A program made the position numbers and the translations under genes. DNA of 64,000 nt from Trichopria drosophilae (lineage: Eukaryota > Arthropoda > Insecta > Hymenoptera > Diapriidae), in the NCBI GenBank assembly GCA_030407085.1, contig CM059582.1, forward strand, positions 25,743,001-25,807,000, written 5' to 3'. The notes under the pieces are model-generated. The model ran no database searches. It was not told the origin of the DNA and saw nothing but the letters and a program-made list of their open reading frames with translations. Below, piece by piece: positions 46,798-57,022 of this stretch (position 1 is the first letter of the stretch; each line of letters opens with the position of its first letter).

Positions 46798-47153
46798 CAC
46801 TGTAAAAAAAATCGTGTAAAATTACAGTTGAGAATGGGCTCGAAAATTACCCACTTTCAACGCAGTGAATTTACTATGTGGAACACAGTAACTTTCCCTA
46901 AATCTTGTAATATATTACTCGTTTGTAAAATTACCACGTCCAACGTAGGTTCGAAAAATTACCTACGTTTGACGTAGTAAAAGTATAACAGTCTAGTATT
47001 TTCTCTATACTCGACGTCGTAAATTTACAATGCGGCGGTAAACCTCTAACCTCACTTCGGTAAAATTTCAACTCTCAACGTAGTGTTATTACCAAATTTT
47101 CATGATTGAAAATTACCATTGCATTGTAAATTTCACTTTCATTTTTTACAGTG
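46798..47153. mobile_element. 356-bp MITE with CACTGTAAAAAA ends and TA flanks
   Basis: The perfect 12-bp terminal inverted repeat is CACTGTAAAAAA, with TA at 46796-46797 and 47154-47155. The interior is rich in GTAAAATTAC- and AACGTAG/CTACGTT-like units in both orientations. No coding sequence is present. CACTGT-type ends with TA targets are frequent in insect Tc1-mariner-like MITEs, but the superfamily is not proven. Confidence 0.85.
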
Positions 47154-47155
47154 TA

Positions 47156-47567
47156 TAGGTTATAGTACATAACCTCAAATTTACCGTAGTTTTACTATTA
47201 AATTTGGGTATTGTTTGGGTATTAATATCGAGGAACACTAGATGGCATGACAATCCCTAAGTGGTCGTGCAGCGATGACTGCAAATCCCAATCTGATGGC
47301 CGACAGTCCATATCGTCTACACACTCATTTCTGAAACGTGAAGGGTGGAAAATGATGCAATCGCATGATGTTTCAGATCTAAGAGTTATCTAGTAGAGCA
47401 AAAAATAACATATATGTAAAAATGAATACAAATTTATATAATATTGCAAAATATTTGTCATCGCTTATACAACACATTTATCATAATTGGAAAACTTTGG
47501 AATAAACATATTGAAAATTCAGAGAAAACATGTTATTTTTACTAAAGAAGAATAATTCTGTATACAT
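47156..47567. other. No gene; GC-richer fragment 47230-47350
   Basis: Around 47230-47350 the DNA is less AT-rich (GATGGCATGACAATCCC, GATGGCCGACAGTCC), but I recognise nothing in it. Confidence 0.4.
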
Positions 47568-47768
47568 TTAGAATTGTTTTATATAAAAGAATTTTCTTTG
47601 CAAGCAATATGAGTTATATGCGAATGCCCCAACAAAGAACTCCATTTTAATAAGATTGGGGAAACTGAATACTGTAACATAGATAAGTTTCCTCGGGGGA
47701 CACATTATATCGTCTATTATTTCCGACGTGGACATGCCTTTATCTGTCTTTTTATTTATTCTTGGCAT
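47568..47768 (-). pseudogene. Possible N-terminal remnant of a pogo-like transposase
   Basis: The minus frame begins MPRINKKTDKGMSTSEIIDD. Pogo/Tigger transposases and related CENP-B-type proteins often begin MPR-x-(Y/N)-(K/R)-(K/R)-KT-x-RG-x-(W/S), followed by a psq-type helix-turn-helix. The match covers only the first 20 or so residues. The rest (after CPPRKL) is hydrophobic AT-rich translation without the expected helix-turn-helix. If real, this is a fragment of a 5' coding end. A chance match is quite possible. Confidence 0.25.
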
Positions 47769-48233
47769 AAGTGCGGCCCATCAGGTAACTGCAAGTATCT
47801 GATCAGTCATCAATTTTACATGGAAGATGAATTTAGAACGTCAAGTGGATATTGAGTACGGTTTCCACAAATGATGTTTTTTCACTAGGGAAAGAAGTCG
47901 AAGCGGGGAAAATCTTGTTGCTAACAATAGGTTCCGTCATTTTAGAGGGGATGGGATATAACTGCAGTATATGCTATTTATTATACCCAAGAGACAAAGC
48001 TATCACTTCTCGTGAACCGTAATTAGTTTCCCTACTGGAGGTTTGTTTTTCTTATTTAACGTGGAATAAGTGTATTGATATATAAGAGCTTTTATTCAAG
48101 TATTGTGTTTTTCCAGTATAGTGCAATAGGTTGTAACTTTCGTTGTCAGAATAACATAAACTGCGCTCAACAGATTTTAAAATTTACTCCGGTTTAATGA
48201 GGCTACTTATGAGCAAACTTAACTTGGGGTGTC
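47769..48233. other. No gene seen
   Basis: AT-rich DNA without recognised signals. Confidence 0.5.
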
Positions 48234-48936
48234 TTAAGGTAGTTCTTACCCTACTGAACAGGTCAAGCATGAGACGAAAAAATAAAGTTCATATTTCACC
48301 AAATTTGATTGATCAGAAATCATAAAATATCTTTATAACTCTGTACACGATAAAGCCACGAGTGCAAATGTTATTATAATTAATGTTTAAATAATAATAA
48401 ATCTCCCATTTGACTAATACATTAAGTAAACAATTAGATACGGCAACGTTGCGAATCAAAACGAGAGATTCACTCGTCAACAGAACACATAACCCAACTG
48501 ACATTCCATATGTATTGTACATGCGCAAAAGGTGCCGAGTGCGGAACGTTGCCAAATCAACGTTCTGACGTGATCGAGATAATTTTGCGACAAAATCACG
48601 ATTTTCTAAAAGATATTATGGAGAAACTATACGGTGAATCCTATTCAGCTTTAAATATTATGTTCTTAATAGTTTAATCTACACTCATACCGTTTTCTGT
48701 TCCGACCGTGAATGTAATAAAAGAGTTTTAGTAAAAAACGTCACATTTTGAAGTCCGAAATCATGCATCCCCATAAGCTGTCATAGTAAAAAATCACATT
48801 TTATATACGCTTTTTCTCAGTAACTACACGGTCAATGACTCAGATTTCACACAGGGACGCATTACGCATTCAAATATTTTTTCTCTAAATTTCGTGTTGA
48901 TGTTGAATAAATGAGGTTTCGTAAGAACTACCTTAA
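48234..48936. mobile_element. 703-bp element with TTAAGGTAGTTCTTAC ends
   Basis: Perfect 16-bp inverted termini at 48234-48249 and 48921-48936. If the outer TTAA on each side is the duplicated target, the element itself is 48238-48932 with GGTAGTTCTTAC ends. TTAA targets are used by piggyBac and some Sola elements. No transposase is encoded. The 80-codon minus frame inside (48313-48555) has no known domain. Confidence 0.7.
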
Positions 48937-49930
48937 ACTTTTCTAATGATCAGTTAGGTGATTTGTAGTAGTTATTCTTTTAAAGCTGGTGAAAGTTTAC
49001 CATAAACCATGAAGTAAAAGGTAACAAATAATGTTTTACTTTTGAATTTCAGACTGATTAATATGTTTGTTTATTGTAATGAGTACGCATTGGTAATGAT
49101 GTAAGTGTTCTAATACATATTGAATAAATAAAAATGTATTTTCTTCCGCATGTGGAATGCTTGAAGTCAAAATCATATTGACCTCTTCGCAAGCTATTAT
49201 GTCAAAACATAATACTCTCTGCAGTGCTTTTCCTCCCTGATTTTGTCAGCAAGGAGGCTTCAAGAAGATCGATATGTTCCAGATATATTTCCGTTCGGAC
49301 GCACAAGGTAATTATGGATAATAAGATGAAACCTGGATATTTGCTCCCTAAACTATAAAACTCGAGAAATCAATATATTTTCACATCCATAAGAAAAGAG
49401 TAAGCTGAAAACAAATAAAAAATATAAATATCTAAAGGTTGGTAGGAATGCAACACAGTAATATTTGATTGGATGAAATCGTACTTCTTGCGATAGAAGT
49501 TTCTGGTCTAACAAATTCCTCATTCTACAATACTATCTTCATCAAGTCAGATGCAGCATGCCGTATATCTTGTGATAATGCGTCTGATTCGAAACTTTGG
49601 AATCTATAGCCAGTGAAGTTGAGTCATGAAAAACGTCCATGATTTTTCGGGTCATCCTATTTCCGTTTTGTGGGATGATGGGTCTGGAATAAAATTAAAA
49701 AATGGTTGTTATAATCATTTATGACTAAATTGAAAGTTTGTTATCAATTATTCTATAAATCCGTCAATATTACTGAAAATCAGAATAATAAAAAAATACT
49801 AATCGAAAGTGGCAAATGGGTCATGATAATTAAGTTAATTAAGTAGATTTTTCACTAGTAAATAATAAAAAACTGCTAAATTATTTGTAAAGTATTACTT
49901 TTAGTAACAAAAGTAACAATTGAAGTGTAA
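48937..49930. other. No gene seen
   Basis: AT-rich with a slightly GC-richer stretch at 49180-49320. Nothing recognised. Confidence 0.5.
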
Positions 49931-50843
49931 CCCTTTGAAGCATACATTTTTATTTGCATGGAAAAATAGCTGAAACTTATGACTCGTGGGTTTTCGGGGT
50001 AGCTTATCACGAATCTGACCTCAGATTTTCAAAATTCAAGATGGCCGACAAAAATTAAAAAATGTATTTGATCGGGGTGAAAATGGGTACTCGGGGATTT
50101 TCGAGGTTGCTGATTACGAATCTGGTCTCCGATTTTCAAAACTCAAAATGGCGGATCCACGATGGCCGACCGAAATGTAAAAATTTATTTCATCGAGATA
50201 AAGCTACTCGAGAGTTTTTGGGATCGTAGATTACGAATCTAATCTTAAATTTTCAAAATTCAAAATGACGGATTCCGTATGACAGCCAAAATGTAAACAG
50301 TTTTCGAGGTCGTTAAAGACGAACGATGAAATTTTAGCATTCGTTGTTGAATCTGCTTAATTTTATTCTTAAAATGTAACATTATTCAGTAGTCAGTTTG
50401 ATTTCAGTCAAATAACTTTTTATATTTCTGACCGTCATGTTGAATTCGCTCGAAAACCCCCGAGTACTCCGTTTCACCTTGATGAAATAAATTTTTACAT
50501 TTTGGTCGGCCATATTGGATCCGCTCTTCTTAATTTTGAAAATCTGTGGCCAGATTCGTAATCAGAAAACTCGAAAACCCCCGAGTACCCAGTTTCGTCT
50601 TATTTCAATGACGGTTTATTTTAAGCATACATTATTTGTAAAAAAAGACGTAATTTTTATACATTGTTCGTAATTATAAACAATTTTACACAATAATTCA
50701 CAGTAAATATTATATAGTTTGCATTTAAAAACATATTATTGAAGTACGGAAGAAAAAATTGGCACTAAAATTCAATTTTAATCTACTAAAAATAAAAAAA
50801 ATAAATTACAAAAAGGTGTCCTACAGAAAGGAGTTTCAAAGGG
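49931..50843. mobile_element. 913-bp piggyBac-like element carrying inverted GGCGGATCC repeats
   Basis: The left end CCCTTTGAAGCATAC, preceded by GTAA (49927-49930), and the complement of the right end CCCTTTGAAACTCC, followed by TTAA (50844-50847), fit a TTAA-target element with one changed flanking base. Inside, the left half has three units of the type CTCGGGGATTTTCGAGG-TTACGAATCTG-AAAATGGCGGATCC (around 49990-50290). The right half has the same units inverted (GGCCATATTGGATCCGC, CCCCGAGTACCCAGTTTCG; around 50430-50610). This is the best-preserved copy of the dispersed family. Confidence 0.65.
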
Positions 50844-51583
50844 TTAAAAGCAAAGTACGAAAACAAATTAGAATTTGCTGATCAATGTGTAGTTTGTAAT
50901 TTTTATCCAGTATTTGTTTTTGAATTAGTACTGTATAATCAACGTTAGAGAGGGTACTTACATAATTTGAAATAAAATTAAGGCAATATTCGTGAACAAC
51001 ATTGAATATAAGTCCGTACATGATGAAATATTTGTCATCATGAGTTTGGAAATGTGAGCTCCAAAACTATCTCAGTTTAACATATCAGTCTGTCATCAAG
51101 GTTTCATTAACTGACCAATTAAGAGAGAAGAGAGTTATTCTGAATGTGTGTAAAATACTGTGTACGTTTTAAAAATGTTGATAAACAATAAGTAATGCAT
51201 AGTTAAAAAATTCAAGATGGATTATGAAATAAATAGATTACAATTTTCTTTGGTTTACAAATAATAAACGTATATTAGTTAACATAATGGAACTCGCACA
51301 ATGATATTCCATTAACATATATGTGTAATGGTCAATAGCTAAAATTACATATGCCTAATACTACTTTTCTGCAATCTTACGGGGAATCTAAATGAAATTT
51401 AAATGCATATTTCAAATTGCCGGTGCCGCCATTGGCGTTGTCCAATTTGAGCCATAACGTCAGGTATTGCCAAAAAGAATATTTTTGACTATTTTTCGAA
51501 TTAGATATCTTAAAATCCTGAAACACCGATCACAGCGCCAGTGACAAACATCAAACATATTAATGCATAAACAAATAAATATT
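50844..51583. other. No gene seen
   Basis: AT-rich. The minus frame 50836-51021 has no features. A GC-richer piece, GCCGGTGCCGCCATTGGCG, lies at 51420-51440. Confidence 0.45.
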
Positions 51584-51983
51584 CATGAAATTGTAAAATA
51601 AATTTTCATCGCAATCGGTGGAAAACTTAGGAGATAAGGTCCCGAATAAAATTCGAGTTAACTGGAATCAACTGTAACCTTCGAGATGTATTTAAAAATT
51701 TCTGCTTCAAAAAGATCTTTTCGTACATCTCATGAAGTTGTAAAAAAAATTTCATCCTAATCGGTGGAAATTTGAGGAGGTAGGTTCCTGAATAAAAGCC
51801 GACCAAAATGCAGGGTGTATTTAAATTTTCTTTGGACTTCCCTTAAATACACGAAGTGTAAAACACATGCGCAGTAATGTTACGAGTTGTTCGATCATGC
51901 GCAATAGTGTTACGAGGTCGAGTAATGCGCAGTAGAGTTATGAAAAGTTAGATATAGAACATGCGCAGTAGTGATATGAGGTA
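51584..51983. repeat. Direct repeats and CATGCGCA minisatellite
   Basis: A block of about 70 bp (51584-51655, with CATGAAATTGTAAAATAAAT and AATCGGTGGAAAA) is repeated at 51731-51803 in direct orientation. Downstream, ATGCGCA(G/A)TA.TG.TA(C/T)GAG units start at 51867, 51897, 51924 and 51961. CATGCGCA resembles half of an NRF-1/ewg-type site, but with no gene nearby a regulatory role is speculative. Confidence 0.65.
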
Positions 51984-54354
51984 TCCAAATAGAAAATAGG
52001 AAAATTTAATTTTATTATTTAATTTACTCAGAAACATAATTACTACTATCTGCTCATTTTTTTATTTAAAAATAACGAATAGTTAAGTGGAGATAAGTAA
52101 TGAATCATGTTTATTGAATTCCTGAAGCAATAGTATATCGTCCATTCTGATTCAAAATTGATACATTTATTTTTATTAAGGAAAGTTTAACCGTTTACAA
52201 TTGAAGTGAACCGTCATGCTAGGATCCAATATATTTTTTTTATATTCTGCAAACATTTGTGTTGAAAAATTAAGAATACAACTAATGGCTTCGTTTCATT
52301 TAAAGAAAATTAATTAATTTCATGAATAAAATATTATTTTATTATAATGCGCAAGAAGACAAACTTTAAATAGACAGGAAAACATTATTGAAGATTCCTA
52401 TGGTAATTTTAGATAATAATTGCAATGTTTATAATCAACTAGTCATTATATTATCAAAAAAATGAGAACACAAGCAACAAAATAATTCACTTTTAATGGG
52501 GACAAACTCCGATAATTAACTTATTTTAATAATTAAATATTACCTAATAATAACTGAGCTAGTGAATATATATTGACTAATAGTATTTTTAAATTATCAG
52601 TGATTTCTATCCAATTGTTAATTCTTAGTAACTCAGACATTAGATGATCCTTCACTTACAGAAGTATACGAACTTTAACTCTTTCCAATCGAAAATGATT
52701 GGTGTTGTGATTCATACTTTAAAAAGAAGCGACCCTTTTTTATAGTTTTAATGTAATGGGTTAAGTACAGATGTCAGTCTGCCCGTATGAAGGGTCACTC
52801 CTAAATTGACCTTCAGTCGAAGAAAGTGGTTTCACAATAAAATGGTTCTGATGTATACTTCAGATAGGTAGAGATTTATAAAGATTTAAGTTTTGTTATC
52901 GAAATTCGTCTACATTCGATTAATTGTTCGTGGATCACTAGAAATTACAGAATACAGGATTAACAAATGGTTGTTTTACACCTTTTCTTTTTCTAATTAT
53001 TGTATGAAAAGGTTGCAGAAGAATACTGTTGAATATGTGTCAAAAATTGAGTTTCGTTTTTGTTTTCGCAAACCTATGATTTTACTTGTTAATTAATATA
53101 CTGTACTAAAAATACAATTTTTCAAATATTATAGCTAGAACTTGGGTTATATTCTTTGATAAGGTATTATAAATCCCTTCAGTAAATTCGTTACAATTAT
53201 TTATTGGCAACGGATAAGTAAACAAATATTGAGTTTACAAAATTCATTTGATTAAATGAATTTGATTTTACATTTGAAAATAAATTATGCTATAGCAAAT
53301 ATACTGAAAAAACTAACAATTGTTATTAAAAACTCATTTCTTGAAGTTTTTAATTTTAAGTTTGAATTTCCAATTTCACCTTCAAGAAATAATCATTTGT
53401 TTTTTATATGTATTTTTACGATCAGTTCCCATGGTGTGATGATTTAAATTCGATTTATCATTTACTTTAATATAAAAATATTTTCGTGAAGAAATTTTCT
53501 CCTTCTTCTATAGTATCTTTAACGATCCTAACCGCACACAGCAATCAAATCAGTATAACAATACATACATGGGGCCTACAGGAGAATATGAAAATTGAAC
53601 TGACCGACTTACGTCGTGCCCAAAATCTTGAAAAGACCTGAAGGTTATGCTTTGAAAGGATTTTATATAGAAGGATGCCGTTATAGTGTTATGGGTGCGT
53701 ATTTATATTATGCCTGAGCCTTTTTTTTTTATTTCTTACAATCATTTCCCATGATTCATGATTTAAAGGTCAATTTATCATTTACTTTATGGAGGGATAT
53801 TTGGTGAATACAATACGGCTACATTATAATTTAGAACTTTTCTTCTCTTTGTAAGTATATTTTTTAATATTTTTTTTTATTTTTTATAAATAATGCAGTT
53901 TGTTGTTATACAATTTGAGATTTTGTTGTATTATTATATTAACTCATAACCCAGATATTGTCGAAATATTGCATCATATTATGTCTTTCAAATAAGTAAA
54001 TAATCGAATGAACCCCTATGAAATGATACTTTGTGATAGTAGCATCTAAAAGAATCGTTAAGCAGTATTAGAAGAGGATCCGATAAGTGCAAGACGTCGC
54101 TATAAATATTTAGAAAATTAGTATTTTCCTTTTTGAAGTGAGATGTTGTTGTTGATAACCAAATACGATATACTTAATATTTTTTAGATCTGGTCCTGTT
54201 TCTTGCGAGACTGTTTTCTCCGCTGTTATAAAAAATATCGTTCGACACAAGGGAGTACGCGTGTTTTCAGGGAACGTAATTGTCAACAATCGTCTAATTA
54301 TTTTTATGAGAGTTTACTAACGACTTCAGTTTGCCATACGTATTTACTAAAATA
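51984..54354. other. No gene seen
   Basis: AT-rich DNA. Frames at 52893-53096 and 53256-53447 (plus) lack motifs and splice context. Confidence 0.5.
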
Positions 54355-54404
54355 GTAAAATCGTATTTTACGCACCAAAAACGGTGCGTAAAATCAAATT
54401 TTAC
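54355..54404. repeat. Hairpin GTAAAAT..TTTTACGCACC
   Basis: The arm GTAAAATCGTATTTTACGCA (54355 onward, to CACC at 54376) pairs with GGTGCGTAAAATCAAATTTTAC (54383-54404) around an AAAAAC loop with three mismatches. It is part of the TTTTACG hairpin group and lies directly next to the MITE at 54414-54641. Confidence 0.75.
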
Positions 54405-54413
54405 GCATACGTA

Positions 54414-54641
54414 TGTCAAAAAATTCGTAATTTCAAGTAAATATTTACTTGAATAGTCGCAACAAAACATTTACTTATAATAGAAAAATAGTTGGTTAAT
54501 TCAACTAAATATTAATTTGATTTTATCCAGCAAGTAAATATTTATTTAAATTAAGAAAATATTTCCTTATTTTAAGTAAATATTTTGTTGCGACTATTCA
54601 AGTAAATATTTGCTTGAAATTAGGAAATTTGTTTTTTAGTG
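54414..54641. mobile_element. 228-bp MITE with ~60-bp arms and AAGTAAATATTTACTT motif
   Basis: TA lies on both sides (54412-54413 and 54642-54643). The arms match for about 60 bp: AATTTCAAGTAAATATTTAC, then TTGAATAGTCGCAACAAAA on the left, and the same in complement on the right. The right terminus is CACTAAAAAACAAATTTCC in complement. The palindrome AAGTAAATATTTACTT and its halves recur throughout. It is related in motif to 9315-9712. Confidence 0.85.
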
Positions 54642-55121
54642 TATACGTGCTATTACAACCTCACGCTCGTTCTGACATACCGAAAAAATGTTGCTCAAAT
54701 AATTAAAAAAAATAAAGAATTCAATACATTTATGTAATTCTCCATGCTTCCCACGCATCGTTACTAGTTTAATCACTTTTCTGCGGAATTGACAAATATA
54801 AGAATACGCGTTTAATGCGAGAAAACTTATTTCATAAATTTACATACCATACAAATCGCTTGGTAACGACGGAATCTAAAAAAATGGGAATGGGATGATT
54901 TGATCGACTTTAAAACCCCCTTAATACGAGTTTCCACATCTGTCAACTTAATTTAGATTAGCCGAGAAAAAATATGGTAAATCAGGAATAGAGTTCACAC
55001 GTGGGGACGGGATGGCCATGAGAAAATATTCCACTTTTACGTACACTGTTATCACAGGTTTTTACGGAATTTCAGTGATTCCAATAGCATTAACTGGTTC
55101 GGTAATGTGTCTAGTAGTTAA
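54642..55121. other. No gene seen
   Basis: AT-rich DNA up to the TTAA at 55118-55121 that borders the next element. Confidence 0.5.
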
Positions 55122-55624
55122 CCCATTAACGCCCAAAGGACCCATTTTTTGTGAAAATATGCTCAAAAAAATCTGAAAAAATTCCACTACATTTTTCAAT
55201 GAATTTTAAGAACTTTTCGGTTTTAGCATTTATAGTAGCAAATTTTCAGTGAAAATGTTCATTGAAGACGCAATTTTAAGGTCGTTATGATAAAGTGAGG
55301 TATAAAACTAAATTTTTTCTTCAAATTCCAATATTTTGACCACCTTTGTACATATTTCAATAGATCCCAAGCTTATAACAGCTCGAAAAAAATTGAAAAG
55401 AGCAAATATTTCCCAATTTTGTGGCAAATTTTTTCAATTTTGTCGCTTTTTTACAATATTGGAATACCTAATGCCCGAAACTTTATTTTTTCCTCGTAAT
55501 CTTAAATTGGCTTTGAAACTAACAGGACATGTATCTTTCAATTTTTTCAAAAAAACTCGGATATTGATACAAAATACTGGATTGAAATTGAAGCAACAAA
55601 AAGTGTCATTTGGTCATTGATGGG
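55122..55624. mobile_element. 503-bp piggyBac-like MITE with TTAA on both sides
   Basis: TTAA at 55118-55121 and 55625-55628 brackets ends CCCATTAACGCCCAAA and, in complement, CCCATCAATGACCAAA, which match at 13 of 16 positions. A TTAA target and CCC start are the hallmarks of piggyBac-type ends. No transposase is present. The 94-codon plus frame (55336-55620) reads across the right half, ends at the terminus and looks non-coding. Identical termini occur alone at 43268-43287. Confidence 0.8.
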
Positions 55625-55767
55625 TTAAGTAATGACATGGTAGAGGTGTATTTTACACCTTTTTTCCATGGTAGCTGGTTTGTAATAAACTAGAGATCCT
55701 TCTTGGATGGTGTTTAATAGATGTTGGTTCCGCCATAATTAAAAATATCAAGATTTGTTATTTTATT

Positions 55768-55832
55768 AAACAGTGAAACTTACTGAGAATCAGTGACTAT
55801 TCACTGTTTTCACTGTTTCAAAATTTAGAGAG
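55768..55832. repeat. Decayed terminus AAATTTAGAGAG with CAGTGAA motifs
   Basis: AAATTTAGAGAG (55821-55832) equals the right terminus of the AGTGAAATTTCACT family. The adjoining DNA instead carries AAACAGTGAA (55768) and TTCACTGTTTTCACTGTTT (about 55800-55818). This may be a short relative with a variant motif. Confidence 0.4.
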
Positions 55833-56528
55833 AAAGTAGCTAAAATAATAATTTGAAATGTCCCTGTCAAAAGTATATATTATTAATTTACGATTTCGAT
55901 ATTTATGAACCGTTATAGTAACTATCGAAACTTTGAAACTGTGACTACTGGTATTATTATTTCATTGCAGACATATTCATTCATAGCTTGCTCATAAAAT
56001 TTCAATTCTCAACAGTTTTCGTCAGGAATGAATAATAATACAAATTCTATAATGCATATTTATTTGTTATTCTCTGAAACTTATTTCAAATGGGTTCCTT
56101 CTAAATAAGGAGTCATGGAGAATCGGATTTTACTTTCCCTTCGACAATCTGAAAAAATACAGAGTTTTGGTCTTTCTGCTTCGATTAGCAATTTGTGATG
56201 AAAGTTTGTCTAGTAGTAGCATTTGGAGTTCTTTTCAAGTCTGGGATAAAATGTATGGGTATCTGTTTAAATTAAATATTAGACCTTCAAACCGTTTTAA
56301 TGCAGGTCAAAGTTATTGTAAAAATCATAGCCTAGTCCAGTCATGATGTGTACAACTTTCTGAGGGTAGTGGTGAACGTATTCTGAGACACTTTAGGGTG
56401 TAGTTATCTTGAAATGAGACATTTTAGTGTCATTACCGTTTTTATGTATTATAAAATTGCTTGATGCTTTAACATAATTATCACCAATCCTAAACTGACG
56501 TATTTTATTGAGCAGGATATTAATAATA
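55833..56528. other. No gene seen
   Basis: AT-rich DNA without recognised signals. Confidence 0.5.
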
Positions 56529-57022
56529 CAAGGTGTACCAAAAGTCTGGAAACACCTAAATATTTAGAAAACAATGCATTTTAGAAAAAAAATGAATTTG
56601 ATTAAAGTTATATGGTTTAAAAAGACGCATTTAACGCTACTAGTCTTGTTACCTTGGATTACATTGTCAAGGTCAACTTCATTTTTTTAAATGGAACTCC
56701 ATATTTTTTATTACAGGTTCTTGTAGATATTGTCGAGACGTTTTTAAAACGCATATTATTAGCTCTTTTTCGATGAGATTTGCCTGAGCCCTCAAAGTTT
56801 AAGCACCGACGGCATTAGCGTTATCCTAGATGCACCGCGTGGAGGTTGCTCGGTCGGATTTACATGTCGGGGTGCTTTGTTCAGATGGGTGTCATCAAGG
56901 TCAAATTACTAGTAGCGTTAAATGCGTCTTTTTAAACCTTATAACTTTTATCCAAAACGTTTTTTTCTAAAATGCATTGCTTTCGACATATTTAGGTGTT
57001 TTGAGACTTTTGGTACACCCGG
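56529..57022. mobile_element. 494-bp MITE with GGTGTACCAAAAGTCT ends and long arms
   Basis: TA flanks at 56527-56528 and 57023-57024. The left end CAAGGTGTACCAAAAGTCT and complement of the right end CCGGGTGTACCAAAAGTCT open arms that stay alignable for about 120-150 bp (ACACCTAAATAT, AATGCATTTTAGAAAAAAA, AAAAAGACGCATTTAACGCT). Between them lies a GC-richer centre. Similar GGTGTNCCAAAAGT termini are common in insect Tc1-mariner-type MITEs. The minus frame 56948-57166 overlaps its end and is not a gene. Confidence 0.85.

Noticed and set aside
55336..55620. 94-codon plus frame
   Set aside because: Lies inside the TTAA-flanked MITE and ends in its terminus; no recognisable protein features.
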